A DNA stretch of 64,000 nt from JAWLGZ01 sp041690635. GTDB lineage: Bacteria > Pseudomonadota > Gammaproteobacteria > Thiohalomonadales > Thiohalomonadaceae. The position numbers were made by a program, and so were the translations under genes. The DNA is taken from contig JAWLGZ010000001.1 in the NCBI GenBank assembly GCA_041690635.1, forward strand, positions 806,001 through 870,000, given 5' to 3'. The notes under the pieces were generated by a model, which saw only the letters and a list, made by a program, of their open reading frames with translations, was not told the DNA's origin and searched no databases. Below, piece by piece: positions 54,493 to 63,249 of this stretch. Within the stretch, counting starts at the first letter, position 1. Each line of letters opens with the position of its first letter.

Positions 54493-54909
54493 TCAGGCCT
54501 CGACTATCTCATAGTCGTGGGTGACCCGCGCCACCTTGCCCAGCATGATGGAGGCGGAGCAGTATTTGTCCGCCGACAGATCCACTGCCCTGCACACCCG
54601 CTCCTCGCTCAGATCACGCCCCGTGATGATGAAGTGGGCGTGAATGGCGGTGAACACCTTCGGGTCGCTATCGGCGCGCTCCGCGGAGAGTTCGACCACA
54701 CAATCGGTGACCGCCTGCCGTGACTTCTTCAGGATGCTCACCACATCGAACGCCGTGCAGCCGCCCATGCCCAACAGCAGCATCTCCATTGGCCGAACAC
54801 CCAGATTGCGGCCACCGTGTTCCGGTGGGCCGTCCATGACCACCGCGTGTCCGCTGCCGGCCTCACCCAAAAATGTGACCTGCTCCACCCATTTCACACG
54901 CGCCTTCAT
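54493..54909 (-). CDS. OsmC family protein
   Basis: A 138-residue OsmC/Ohr-superfamily protein. The peroxidatic Cys is probably in MGGCTAFDVVSILKKSRQ; the second is in EERVCRAVDLSADKYCSAS. Members reduce organic hydroperoxides, but this YhfA-like branch beside crp has no established function. The gene order crp-yhfA is conserved in Enterobacteria. Confidence 0.85.
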   Translation of the reverse strand: MKARVKWVEQVTFLGEAGSGHAVVMDGPPEHGGRNLGVRPMEMLLLGMGGCTAFDVVSILKKSRQAVTDCVVELSAERADSDPKVFTAIHAHFIITGRDLSEERVCRAVDLSADKYCSASIMLGKVARVTHDYEIVEA

Positions 54910-54947
54910 TTGGACCCCTTCAAACTGTGAACTATCCCGGCAAACAG

Positions 54948-54974
54948 TTGCCTCATACTCGTGCGGCGTATACT
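54948..54974 (+). promoter_or_regulatory. Possible sigma-70 promoter for crp
   Basis: TTGCCT (54948-54953) and TATACT (54969-54974) are separated by 15 bp, slightly short. A start near 54981 would give a 35-base leader. Confidence 0.35.
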
Positions 54975-55015
54975 TTAACGTTTCTTTATCAATCCCATAA
55001 GACAGGTGGTTACCC

Positions 55016-55651
55016 GTGCAGTCTTTTCAGCGAGATACCGGCAACCCCTCCATCGACCGCTTCCTTGAGCACTGCCACCGTCGAAAGTATCCCGCCAAGA
55101 GCACCATCATCTGTGCGGGAGACAAACCGGATGTCCTCTATTACCTGATAAAAGGCTCCGTGGCGGTCCTGATCGAGGATGAGGATGGGCGCGAGATCGT
55201 ACTCGCCTATCTGAATGTGGGCGACTTCTTTGGCGAAATGGGGCTGTTCGACGAACAGCAGACCCGCAGCGCCTGGGTGCGCGCCCGCACCGAGTGCGAA
55301 CTGGCCGAGATCAGCTATAGCCGGTTCCGGCAGATCGCCGAACGGGACAGCGGTATCCTGTTCGCCCTGGCCGCCCAGATGGCGATCCGCCTGCGGGCCA
55401 CCAGCCGCAAGGTCGGCGACCTCGCCTTCCTCGACGTCACCGGCCGCATCGCACGCATCCTGCTGGAATTGACCAAGCAGCCGGAAGCGATGACCCACCC
55501 GGACGGCATGCAGATCCGCATCACCCGTCAGGAGCTGGGGCGGATTGCCGGCTGTTCGCGGGAGATGGCCGGACGGGTCCTGAAGACACTGGAGGAGCAG
55601 GGGCACATCACCGCCCGCGGCAAGACCATCGTCATCTACGGGACAAGATAA
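55016..55651 (+). CDS. crp: CRP/Vfr-type cAMP-responsive regulator
   Basis: A 211-residue Crp/Fnr-family transcription factor. The cAMP-binding core is FFGEMGLFDEQQTRSAWVRA, with Glu, Arg and Ser at the ligand positions of E. coli CRP. The helix-turn-helix is ITRQELGRIAGCSREMAGRVLKTLEEQG. There is no N-terminal Cys cluster, so it is not FNR and is unlikely to act at the nap box. The start is GTG (55016). The trp/speD context matches vfr in Pseudomonas. Confidence 0.92.
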   Translation: MQSFQRDTGNPSIDRFLEHCHRRKYPAKSTIICAGDKPDVLYYLIKGSVAVLIEDEDGREIVLAYLNVGDFFGEMGLFDEQQTRSAWVRARTECELAEISYSRFRQIAERDSGILFALAAQMAIRLRATSRKVGDLAFLDVTGRIARILLELTKQPEAMTHPDGMQIRITRQELGRIAGCSREMAGRVLKTLEEQGHITARGKTIVIYGTR

Positions 55652-55714
55652 GTCGCAAGTGACAAGTCTCAAGTGGCAAGAATGCTTGCGACTTGCAGCT
55701 TGCTACTTGCCGCT
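55651..55714. repeat. CAAGT-rich palindrome between crp and trpC
   Basis: Two imperfect 30-bp arms (55651-55680 and 55685-55714) with repeated CAAGT/ACTTG and a 4-nt loop abut the crp stop codon. The right arm encodes the last two codons and the TAG stop of trpC. It may act as a bidirectional terminator. Confidence 0.75.
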
Positions 55715-56512
55715 CGCCCAAAACAACTCCGCCAGCTTCTCGCCGGGCTCATCGGCCCGCATGAACGCCTCGCCCACCAGAAAGGCGTGCACACCGTTTT
55801 CGCGCATCCGCGCCACGTCATCCGGTGTGTGAATCCCGCTCTCGGTCACCACTGTCCGCTCCTCCGGAATGCGGTCCAGCAGATCCAGCGTCGTTTCCAG
55901 CCGGGTCTCGAAGGTGCGCAGATTCCGGTTGTTGATGCCGATCAGCGGCACCGGCAGCTTTAGCGCCCGCGCCAGTTCGTCGGCGTCATGAACCTCGACC
56001 AGCACATCCATCCCGAGTTCCAGCGCCAGGGTGCTCAGCTCCCCGAGCGGGCCATCGTCCAGCGCGGCGACAATCAGCAGGATGGCGTCGGCCTCCATCG
56101 CCCGCGCCTCGACCACCTGATACGGATCGATGATGAACTCCTTGCGCAGCACCGGCAGGCTGCACGCTGCCCGCGCCTGCTTCAGGTACTCGTCGGAGCC
56201 CTGGAAGAAGTCCACATCGGTCAGCACCGAAAGACAGGCCGCGCCGCCCCGTTCGTAGCTGGCGGCGATCTCCGCCGGCACGAACCGCTCCCGGATCACC
56301 CCCCTGCTGGGGGAGGCCTTCTTGACCTCCGCGATCACGCCCGCCCCCCCGGCGGCGATGCGGGCGCGGATGGCGGCGGCAAATCCCCGCGGAGCCGATG
56401 CGGCCGCCGCCTGCTCGTGAAGCGCCGAAAGCGGAACCCGCGCCGAGCGCTCGGCCACCTCCTCTGCCTTGCGGGCAAGAATGGTCTTCAGAATATCCGG
56501 TGATTCAGCCAC
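55703..56512 (-). CDS. trpC: TrpC, indole-3-glycerol phosphate synthase
   Basis: A 269-residue TIM-barrel enzyme of tryptophan synthesis. Motifs are VIAEVKKASPSRGVI, FFQGSDEYL, LRKEFIIDPYQV and GINNRNLRTF. It has no fused TrpF. The GTG at 56512 follows AAGGAGA. Last gene of the trpEGDC cluster; its C-terminus runs into a palindromic repeat. Confidence 0.95.
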   Translation of the reverse strand: MAESPDILKTILARKAEEVAERSARVPLSALHEQAAAASAPRGFAAAIRARIAAGGAGVIAEVKKASPSRGVIRERFVPAEIAASYERGGAACLSVLTDVDFFQGSDEYLKQARAACSLPVLRKEFIIDPYQVVEARAMEADAILLIVAALDDGPLGELSTLALELGMDVLVEVHDADELARALKLPVPLIGINNRNLRTFETRLETTLDLLDRIPEERTVVTESGIHTPDDVARMRENGVHAFLVGEAFMRADEPGEKLAELFWASGK

Positions 56513-56557
56513 GACTCTCCTTCTCAACGTATAGGAGCGGCTGCATCGCGCTCCCCT

Positions 56558-56647
56558 GTAGGGCGGATCAGGCGAAGCCGCAATCCGCCGCACGGCGGTT
56601 GCGATAATCGCCATCCCGGCGGATTACGCTGGCGCTAATCCGCCGTA
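56558..56647. repeat. GGCGGATT-family palindromes between trpD and trpC
   Basis: GTAGGGCGGATCAGGCGAAGCC...AATCCGCC at 56558-56592 and GGCGGATTACGCTGGCGCTAATCCGCC-like sequence at 56618-56647 are each hairpins and also pair with each other. The element separates trpD (ends 56655) from trpC. Confidence 0.75.
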
Positions 56648-56654
56648 CGCTGCT

Positions 56655-57677
56655 TTAAACCTGAAATGAATTGGAGAGCTTGATGAGCCCCTCCAGCCTC
56701 TCCAACGCCCCGCCGTCGGCGATCACCTCCAGCGCCCGCTTCACGCCACTGGCGAGCGTCGGGGCAAGACCCGCCGCATAGATCGCCGCGCCCGCATTCA
56801 GCGCCACGACGTCCCGCGCCGGGCCGGGCCGGTTCTCCAGCACACCGCGCATCATCGCCAGCGAGGCCTCGGCGTCTTCCACCGCCAGGTCGGCGATCTT
56901 GCCGCGCTCGATGCCGAACTGCTCGGGGGTGATTTCGTAGTTCTCCACCCGCCCATCCTGCAGCTCGGAGACGACGGTCGGACCGGCGATACTGATCTCG
57001 TCGAGACCATCCAGCGCATGGACCACCAGCACGTGCTCGCTTCCGAGTCTGCCGAGCACCTCCGCCAGCGGCTGCACCCAGTGGGCGGCAAACACGCCGA
57101 TCACCTGGTTGGGCGCGCCGGCCGGATTGGTCAAGGGGCCGAGCAGATTGAACAAAGTCCGCACCCCCATCTCCCGGCGCGGACCGATGGCGTGCTTCAT
57201 CGCCCCGTGGTGCTTGGGCGCGAACATGAAACCGACGCCCGCTCGCTCGACACACTCGGCCACCTGATCCGGCGTGAGGTCCAGATTCACCCCCGCCGCC
57301 TCCAGCACGTCGGCGCTGCCGCAGCGGCTGGAAACGGAGCGGTTGCCGTGCTTGGCCACCTTCGCCCCGGCCGCCGCCGTCACGAAGGCGCTGGTGGTGG
57401 AGATGTTGAAGGTGCCGGCGCCGTCGCCCCCAGTCCCGCAGGTGTCCACCAGGTGGGGCCCGCCGGCCGGTACTCGGGTCGCCAGCTCACGCATGACCGC
57501 CGCCGCCGCCGCGATCTCCTCGACCGTCTCCCCCTTCATGCGCAGACCGATAAGGAAGCCGCCGATCTGCGCCGGTGTCGCCTCTCCGGTCATCACCTGA
57601 CGCATGACGGCAGTCATCTCGTCGCTCGCGAGGTCCTGGTCTTCGGTGACGGCGCGAATGGCAGACTGCATATCCAT
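56655..57677 (-). CDS. trpD: TrpD, anthranilate phosphoribosyltransferase
   Basis: A 340-residue enzyme joining anthranilate to PRPP. Motifs are DTCGTGGDGAGTFNIST, KHGNRSVSSRCGSADVLEA and FAPKHHGAMKHA. The start at 57677 (MDMQSAIRA) has GAAGGGGG upstream. Separated from trpG by a palindromic repeat. Confidence 0.95.
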   Translation of the reverse strand: MDMQSAIRAVTEDQDLASDEMTAVMRQVMTGEATPAQIGGFLIGLRMKGETVEEIAAAAAVMRELATRVPAGGPHLVDTCGTGGDGAGTFNISTTSAFVTAAAGAKVAKHGNRSVSSRCGSADVLEAAGVNLDLTPDQVAECVERAGVGFMFAPKHHGAMKHAIGPRREMGVRTLFNLLGPLTNPAGAPNQVIGVFAAHWVQPLAEVLGRLGSEHVLVVHALDGLDEISIAGPTVVSELQDGRVENYEITPEQFGIERGKIADLAVEDAEASLAMMRGVLENRPGPARDVVALNAGAAIYAAGLAPTLASGVKRALEVIADGGALERLEGLIKLSNSFQV

Positions 57678-57698
57678 AAGAACCCCCTTCGGTTGTTC

Positions 57699-57797
57699 TG
57701 TAGGAGCCCGCCCCCGCGGGCGAACGGTTGTGTGCGGCCGATCGAAACGAAACAAAGCGGCGTCGCCGCTGTTCGCCCGGGGGGCCGGGCTCCTACA
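57699..57797. repeat. TGTAGGAGCCCG-family palindrome between trpG and trpD
   Basis: Left arm 57699-57725 and inverse right arm 57771-57797 share TGTAGGAGCCCG...GGGCGAAC. The same element is the inner part of the MITE-like unit at 24752-24848. The right end contains the TAG stop of trpG. Confidence 0.85.
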
Positions 57798-58368
57798 TCA
57801 AGAAATTGCGCAGCAGATCGTGGCCGTGGCGGGTCAGGATCGATTCCGGGTGGAACTGCACCCCCTCCACCGGCAGCTCCCGGTGGCGCACCCCCATGAT
57901 CTCATCTATCCCACCGTCCGGGGCTTCGGTCCAGGCGGTAACCTCGAGACAGTCCGGCAGCGATTCCCGCTCAATCACCAGCGAGTGGTAACGGGTCGCC
58001 TCGAACGGGTTGTCCAGCCCCCGGAAAACACCGGTGTCCGCGTGGTGGATCGGTGAGGTCTTGCCATGCATCACCTCGCGGGCATGGATAATCCGGCCGC
58101 CGAACGCCTGGCCGATGGACTGGTGGCCGAGGCAGACGCCCAGCAGCGGAATCCGCCCGGCAAAGTGCTTTATCACCGGCACCGACACCCCTGCTTCGTT
58201 CGGGGTACAGGGACCGGGCGAGATGACGATCCGCTCCGGCGCCAGCCGCTCGATCTCCTCCACCGTGATCTGGTCGTTGCGGAACACCCGCACGTCGGCC
58301 CCCAACTCCCCGAAGTACTGCACGAGGTTGTAGGTGAAGGAGTCGTAGTTATCGATCATCAGGAGCAT
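57793..58368 (-). CDS. trpG: TrpG, anthranilate synthase glutamine amidotransferase
   Basis: A 191-residue class I glutamine amidotransferase. The nucleophile Cys is in GVCLGHQSIGQAFGG and the catalytic His-Pro-Glu in VQFHPESI. It supplies ammonia to TrpE and may also serve p-aminobenzoate synthesis. Starts MLLMIDNYDSFTYN as usual. Confidence 0.95.
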   Translation of the reverse strand: MLLMIDNYDSFTYNLVQYFGELGADVRVFRNDQITVEEIERLAPERIVISPGPCTPNEAGVSVPVIKHFAGRIPLLGVCLGHQSIGQAFGGRIIHAREVMHGKTSPIHHADTGVFRGLDNPFEATRYHSLVIERESLPDCLEVTAWTEAPDGGIDEIMGVRHRELPVEGVQFHPESILTRHGHDLLRNFLM

Positions 58369-58448
58369 AAATCGCGTCCTCTTGGACGGCCGGCGTGAAC
58401 CATCTCCGCCGGAAATCTTACTACATGGAAACTGGCGAAGGCCCGACC

Positions 58449-59945
58449 TCAGCGGTGGGCAGGACCTGCCCCCTCCAGCCCCGCCTCGGCCATCGCAACG
58501 GCACGAAAGACCGCGCGGCCCTTGTTCATGGTCTCCTGCCACTCATTCTCGGGCACCGAGTCATAGACGATGCCGGCGCCGGCCTGGATGTGCAGCTGCC
58601 CCTCCTTCACCACCGCGGTGCGAATGGCGATGGCTGTATCCATGTTGCCGCTCCAGCCGAGATAGCCGACCGCACCGGAGTAGACGCCGCGCTTGACCGG
58701 CTCCAGCTCGTCGATGATCTCCATCGCCCGGATCTTCGGTGCGCCGCTGACAGTGCCTGCAGGAAAGGTCGCGCGCAGCACATCCATCGCCGACTGGCCG
58801 GGGTTCAGGCTGCCGACCACGTTGGAGACGATGTGCATCACATGGGAGTAGCGCTCGATCACCATCTTGTCGGTGAGCCGCACGCTGCCGGTCTCGGCGA
58901 TGCGGCCGACGTCGTTGCGGCCGAGATCGATCAGCATCAGATGCTCGGCCAGCTCCTTGGGGTCGGCGAGCAGATCCTGTTCCAAGGCACGGTCCTCATC
59001 GACCGTGGCGCCGCGGGGGCGGGTGCCTGCGATGGGGCGCACCGTCACCTCGCCCTCCTCCAGTCGCACCAGGATCTCCGGCGAGGAGCCCACCACCTGG
59101 AAATCACCCAGGTCGAGGAAGTACATGTAGGGCGACGGATTGAGGCAGCGCAGGGCGCGGTAGAGATCGAGCGGCCTGGCGTGGAACGGAATCGACAGCC
59201 GCTGCGACAGCACCACCTGCATCACGTCGCCGTCGACGATGTACTCGCGGGCGCGTCCCACCGCCTCCTTGAACCCCTCCCGGGTGAACCCGGAGACAAA
59301 GTCGGTCTCATCCACCGCCACCGGCGGACGGCGATCACTCTGCGGTGTCGGCCCGCGCAGCAGCCGCTCCAGCGAGGAGAGCCGCTTCTCCGCCAGCTCA
59401 AGGGCATTGGGCAGCGTCGGATCGGCGTGAACGATGAGATAGAGCTTGCCGCTCAGGTTGTCGAACACCACCACCTCGTCCGACACCATCAGCAGGATGT
59501 CCGGCGCACCGATGGGATCGGGGTTGGGACACTCGGCCAGTTTCGGCTCGATGTAGCGGATGGTGTCGTAACCGAAGTAGCCGACGAGGCCGCCGGTGAA
59601 ACGGGGCAGCCCCTCCACCTCCGGCACCCGGTAGCGGCCCTGGAACTGCTCGATCCAGGCGAGCGGGTCGGCCACATTTTCGTGGCACTCAATCTCCTCG
59701 CCGCCCTCGGCTACGGAGATGGTGTGGTCCTTGACAGTGAGAACGGTGCGGCAGGGGAGACCGATGATGGAGTAGCGCCCCCACTTTTCACCCCCCTGCA
59801 CCGATTCGAGCAGATAGGCGTAGGGGCCGGCAGCGAGCTTGAGGTAGGTACTCAGGGGGGTGTCGAGGTCGGCCAGCACCTCGCGCACCAAAGGAATGCG
59901 GTTATAGCCCTGGGCGGCAAAATCGGCGAACTGTTCGGGGGTCAT
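58449..59945 (-). CDS. trpE: TrpE, anthranilate synthase component I
   Basis: A 498-residue chorismate-using enzyme. The N-terminal LLESVQGGEKWGRYS contains the LLES-type feedback-inhibition site for tryptophan. The chorismate-binding half has IAGTRPRGATVDEDRALEQDLLADPKELAEHLMLIDLGRND and TFPAGTVSGAPKIRAMEII. It heads the trpEGDC cluster; an 18-bp palindrome lies 33 bases upstream. Confidence 0.96.
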   Translation of the reverse strand: MTPEQFADFAAQGYNRIPLVREVLADLDTPLSTYLKLAAGPYAYLLESVQGGEKWGRYSIIGLPCRTVLTVKDHTISVAEGGEEIECHENVADPLAWIEQFQGRYRVPEVEGLPRFTGGLVGYFGYDTIRYIEPKLAECPNPDPIGAPDILLMVSDEVVVFDNLSGKLYLIVHADPTLPNALELAEKRLSSLERLLRGPTPQSDRRPPVAVDETDFVSGFTREGFKEAVGRAREYIVDGDVMQVVLSQRLSIPFHARPLDLYRALRCLNPSPYMYFLDLGDFQVVGSSPEILVRLEEGEVTVRPIAGTRPRGATVDEDRALEQDLLADPKELAEHLMLIDLGRNDVGRIAETGSVRLTDKMVIERYSHVMHIVSNVVGSLNPGQSAMDVLRATFPAGTVSGAPKIRAMEIIDELEPVKRGVYSGAVGYLGWSGNMDTAIAIRTAVVKEGQLHIQAGAGIVYDSVPENEWQETMNKGRAVFRAVAMAEAGLEGAGPAHR

Positions 59946-59977
59946 CTTTCACACCTGTGGCAGAGAGTGGGCAAGGT

Positions 59978-59995
59978 CTGAACGCGCGCGTTCAG
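59978..59995. promoter_or_regulatory. 18-bp perfect palindrome upstream of trpE
   Basis: CTGAACGCGCGCGTTCAG is a perfect dyad 33-50 bases before the trpE start. It could be an operator or an RNA hairpin in the leader. It does not resemble the E. coli TrpR operator, and no Trp-rich leader peptide was seen. Confidence 0.4.
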
Positions 59996-60085
59996 CCACG
60001 CCATCGCTCGATGGCGAACACCCTCTTGCCCAATGCCTGTTCGGTGCGTCTCATCGGTCTCGTTCGTTGCGTAACCATCAGCGAT

Positions 60086-60186
60086 GTAGGATGGGTTGAG
60101 CGGCAGCGATACCCATCGGCCGCGGTCGGCTCGACTCCGGCCTGCGCGATCGATGGGTATCGCCCTTCGGGCTCAACCCATCCTAC
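60086..60186. repeat. GTAGGATGGGTTGAGC-family palindrome
   Basis: Arms 60086-60118 and 60151-60186 (GTAGGATGGGTTGAGC...ACCCATCG and inverse) surround about 32 bases. It lies between gph and trpE. Confidence 0.85.
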
Positions 60187-60207
60187 GAACTGCCAGTCCG
60201 GTGCGCC

Positions 60208-60882
60208 TCATGCGGCGTCTTTCAACAACGTCTTCAGTTCGGCCAGGTTCTCGATGACCGCATCCGGCTCCGCCTCGCGGATATCCCGGCCGTGGTTGTA
60301 ACCGTAAGGCACGCAGACCACCTGGAAACCGGCGTTGCGCGCCGCCTTCACGTCGTTGACCGAATCGCCCACCATCAGCGCGCGCCTCGGTTCGACGTTG
60401 AAATGTTTGGCCGCGTGGAGGAGCTGGCCGGGATCCGGCTTCTTGGTGGGCAGGGTGTCACCCGAGACCACCAGTTCAAAGAAGTCACGGATGCCGAGGT
60501 CCGTCAGCAACGGCAGGGTGAAGCGTTCCGCCTTGTTGGTGACGCAGGCGGTGGTGATGCCGGCGCCCCGCAGGAACTCAAGCCCCTCTTTGACGCCGGG
60601 ATAGAGCCGGCTGCGTCCGCTGGTGTTCTCTGCGTAGAGCTCCATGAAGATGGGCAGGGCGCGCTCGAACTGCACCTCGTCCGGCTCACCCTCCAGTTGA
60701 CCGATCAGGGCGCGCTTGACCAGCCGTTCCACACCGTTGCCGACCCACTCCCGCACCTTCGCCTCGCCGTGGGGCGGCAGATCGAGTTGCGTCATCATTT
60801 CATCGACACAGAAGGCAAGGTCCGGGACGCTGTCCACCAGCGTCCCATCCAGGTCGATCAAAACCATCTCAGGTCGGTTCAT
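60208..60882 (-). CDS. gph: Phosphoglycolate phosphatase
   Basis: A 224-residue HAD-superfamily phosphatase. Motif I is LIDLDGTLVDS, the Thr/Ser motif is in ACVTNKAER, Lys in KKPDPG and motif IV GDSVNDVKAA. It removes phosphate from 2-phosphoglycolate. Its place between rpe and trpE is conserved in gammaproteobacteria. ATG at 60882; another ATG 15 bases later is possible. Confidence 0.92.
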   Translation of the reverse strand: MNRPEMVLIDLDGTLVDSVPDLAFCVDEMMTQLDLPPHGEAKVREWVGNGVERLVKRALIGQLEGEPDEVQFERALPIFMELYAENTSGRSRLYPGVKEGLEFLRGAGITTACVTNKAERFTLPLLTDLGIRDFFELVVSGDTLPTKKPDPGQLLHAAKHFNVEPRRALMVGDSVNDVKAARNAGFQVVCVPYGYNHGRDIREAEPDAVIENLAELKTLLKDAA

Positions 60883-60902
60883 CTTCTGAAAACCATAAAA
60901 TC

Positions 60903-60982
60903 TCACCGCGGAGGCGCAGAGGTCGCAGAGGAGAGCGAGAACTTAGGTCTTTTCTCTGTGTCCTCTGCGACCTCTGCGGTGA
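60903..60982. repeat. Palindromic repeat, GCAGAGG family (best copy)
   Basis: Left arm TCACCGCGGAGGCGCAGAGG... (60903-60940) and right arm CCTCTGCGACCTCTGCGGTGA (to 60982) are inverse copies around about 12 bases. It fills the rpe-gph gap. Confidence 0.85.
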
Positions 60983-61000
60983 ATAGCTGTTGCTGTTGCC

Positions 61001-61693
61001 TTACTTCCCGACCTTGGCCAGCTCTTCACGCATGGCACCGACAACGGTGTCGTAGCGGTGCGGGTCGGACTCCTTACCGGCGCCGAAGATGGCAGAGCCG
61101 GCGACGAAGGTGTCAACGCCCGCCTCGGCCACTTCCTTGATGTTGGCCGGGCCGACGCCGCCGTCGATCTCCAGGCGGCAGTCATAGTTGCCGGCTTCGA
61201 TCATCGCGCGCACCTTGCGCGCCTTGTCGAGGACGTAAGGGATGAACTTCTGGCCGCCGAAGCCGGGGTTCACCGACATCAGCAGCACCATGTCGAGCTT
61301 GGGCAGCGTGTATTCGAGCACGTCGAGCGGGGTCGCCGGATTGAACACCAGACCCGCCTTGCAGCCGCTCTCCTTGATCAGGCCGATGGTGCGGTCGATG
61401 TGCTCGCTCGCCTCCGGGTGGAAGGTGATGTAGGTGGCGCCCGCCTTGGCAAAGTCGGGGATGATGCGGTCCACCGGCTTGACCATCAGGTGGACATCGA
61501 TGGGCGCGGTGACGCCGTGCTTGCGCAGCGCTTCGCACACCAGCGGGCCGATGGTCAGGTTCGGCACGTAGTGGTTGTCCATCACGTCGAAGTGGACGAT
61601 ATCGGCGCCCGCCTTCAGCACGTTGTCCACCTCCTCGCCCAGCCGCGCAAAGTCAGCCGAGAGGATCGAAGGAGCAATCTGGAAATCCGCCAT
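61001..61693 (-). CDS. rpe: Ribulose-phosphate 3-epimerase
   Basis: A 230-residue TIM-barrel enzyme interconverting ribulose 5-phosphate and xylulose 5-phosphate. Motifs are IAPSILSADFARLGEEV, HFDVMDNHYVPNLTIGP, VDVHLMVKPVDR-like DVHLMVKP and MSVNPGFGGQKF. Full length. First gene of the rpe-gph-trpE run. Confidence 0.96.
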   Translation of the reverse strand: MADFQIAPSILSADFARLGEEVDNVLKAGADIVHFDVMDNHYVPNLTIGPLVCEALRKHGVTAPIDVHLMVKPVDRIIPDFAKAGATYITFHPEASEHIDRTIGLIKESGCKAGLVFNPATPLDVLEYTLPKLDMVLLMSVNPGFGGQKFIPYVLDKARKVRAMIEAGNYDCRLEIDGGVGPANIKEVAEAGVDTFVAGSAIFGAGKESDPHRYDTVVGAMREELAKVGK

Positions 61694-61866
61694 GGTTCAG
61701 CCTCTTTCTGTACCCGGCCGCTCAGTGGCCGGGCGCATGAATATCCGCTCCCCCGAAGTGGGTTTTCGTGAAGGAGCACCCGAAAAGGACCGGAAACTCT
61801 ACCCGATTAGCGGTCGGATGGCGACTCCCGCCCGCGGGCCGCCGCATTGCGTATACTCTCTCTCCC

Positions 61867-62784
61867 ATGAAAAAGGCCATACCCCTACTGTTTTTCGGCC
61901 TTCTGGCGGGCAACGTGCCCGCCCAGGAGGCGGCTGCCCCCGAGGAGGAGGTCGCGTCCGAGCCGCCAGCCGAGATGGTGCCGACCGACTGGGCCACTCG
62001 CCTGCGCGAATCCCGTCTGGGCGGGCTGGCGCTCGAACTGCCGGGTGATCCACCGCTTTTCGCCCTTTTTGAGGAGGAGCGGGGGAGCAAGGACCAGGGG
62101 GCGATCGTGCTGGTCCATGACAACGGGCGTCACCCGGCCTGGCCGGCAGTGATCGAACCGCTGCGCGCCGGTCTGCCGGAGCACGGCTGGGCGACGCTCT
62201 CGATCCACGTGCCTGCCATCACGGAACCCCCGGAGAGTGGCGAGATGGTCGAGCTACTGGATACCACCCGGACACAACTCCAAGCGGCGATCCGCTTCCT
62301 CACCGGCCGGGGGTACCGAAACGTGGTGGTGGCCGGACACGGCATGGGGGCGGCGATGGTGACCGATTTTGCCGCTGCCGCGCAGGATGCGGAGATAGTC
62401 GGTGTGGTCCTGATCGGTTTGCGCAACTTCGGTGCCACCGATGAGCCCCGGCTCGACACGCCCGCGCTGCTGAGGAACATCCGGGTTTCCCTGCTCGACC
62501 TCTACGGCAGCAAGGACCATCCCGACGTGGTGCGCGCCGCCCGCTCGCGGGTCAGCGCGGTACAGGCGGGCCCCCTCTCCACCGGCCAGTATGCGCGCGG
62601 CGGCGTGACCCATTTCGACATCGAGCCGGGGGAGGCGGTCTTCCGCCAGATTCGTTTCGAGGGTGCCGACCACGATTTCACCGGGCTGGCGCCCGAACTT
62701 CTTAAGACGGTGCGCGGCTGGCTCGAACGACACGCCGCCGGCATGCGCATCACCACCAACACAGCAAAACCGAGAGGAAAGTAA
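61867..62784 (+). CDS. DUF3530 family exported alpha/beta-hydrolase-like protein
   Basis: A 305-residue protein with a signal peptide ending near PAQ (about residue 19) and an alpha/beta-hydrolase fold. VAGHGMGAAMVTDFA replaces the usual nucleophile Ser of GxSxG by Met, and SIHVPA, LLDLYGSKDHPDV and GADHDF mark the other fold elements. A classical serine hydrolase site is therefore doubtful. The family is DUF3530. ATG at 61867. Confidence 0.78.
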   Translation: MKKAIPLLFFGLLAGNVPAQEAAAPEEEVASEPPAEMVPTDWATRLRESRLGGLALELPGDPPLFALFEEERGSKDQGAIVLVHDNGRHPAWPAVIEPLRAGLPEHGWATLSIHVPAITEPPESGEMVELLDTTRTQLQAAIRFLTGRGYRNVVVAGHGMGAAMVTDFAAAAQDAEIVGVVLIGLRNFGATDEPRLDTPALLRNIRVSLLDLYGSKDHPDVVRAARSRVSAVQAGPLSTGQYARGGVTHFDIEPGEAVFRQIRFEGADHDFTGLAPELLKTVRGWLERHAAGMRITTNTAKPRGK

Positions 62785-63249
62785 ATGAGTTACGCCATCG
62801 CCCTGCACGCCCTCGCCGCCCTGGTCTGGGTTGGCGGCATGTTCTTCGCCTGGATGGTGCTGCGGCCGGTTGCCGCCGCAGGACTGGAACCGTCCCAGCG
62901 CCTGCCGCTGTGGGCCGGCTGTTTCGACCGCTTCTTTCCGTGGGTCTGGGGTGCGGTGGTGCTGCTGCCGGCCACCGGTTACTGGATCATCTTCGGTGTC
63001 TTCGGCGGAATGGGGAACGTCGGCCTGCACGTGCATGTGATGAACGGCCTGGCGTTCATCATGATCGCGCTCTTCGTCGCGCTGTATTTCCTCCCTTACC
63101 GTCAGCTCAAGCGGGCGGTCGCCGCCGCGGACTGGGCCGAAGGGGCAAAGCGGCTCGCCGCCATTCGCCGCATCGTCGGCATCAATCTACTCATTGGTCT
63201 CACCACGGTCGTGGTCGCGAGCGGGGGCCGCTGGTTCGCCGGATTCTGA
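62785..63249 (+). CDS. CopD-like membrane protein
   Basis: A 154-residue inner-membrane protein with four hydrophobic segments. LHALAALVWVGGMFFAWMVLRP is the CopD-like signature and conserved His (HALAALVW, LHVHVMNGLAF) could bind copper or heme. Function unproven. It starts directly after the DUF3530 stop. Its last 63 bases overlap the mscS gene on the other strand. Confidence 0.78.
   Translation: MSYAIALHALAALVWVGGMFFAWMVLRPVAAAGLEPSQRLPLWAGCFDRFFPWVWGAVVLLPATGYWIIFGVFGGMGNVGLHVHVMNGLAFIMIALFVALYFLPYRQLKRAVAAADWAEGAKRLAAIRRIVGINLLIGLTTVVVASGGRWFAGF

Noticed and set aside
55016..55651. Crp-family gene considered as the FNR regulator of nap
   Set aside because: It lacks the N-terminal cysteines and has the cAMP-pocket residues of CRP/Vfr.
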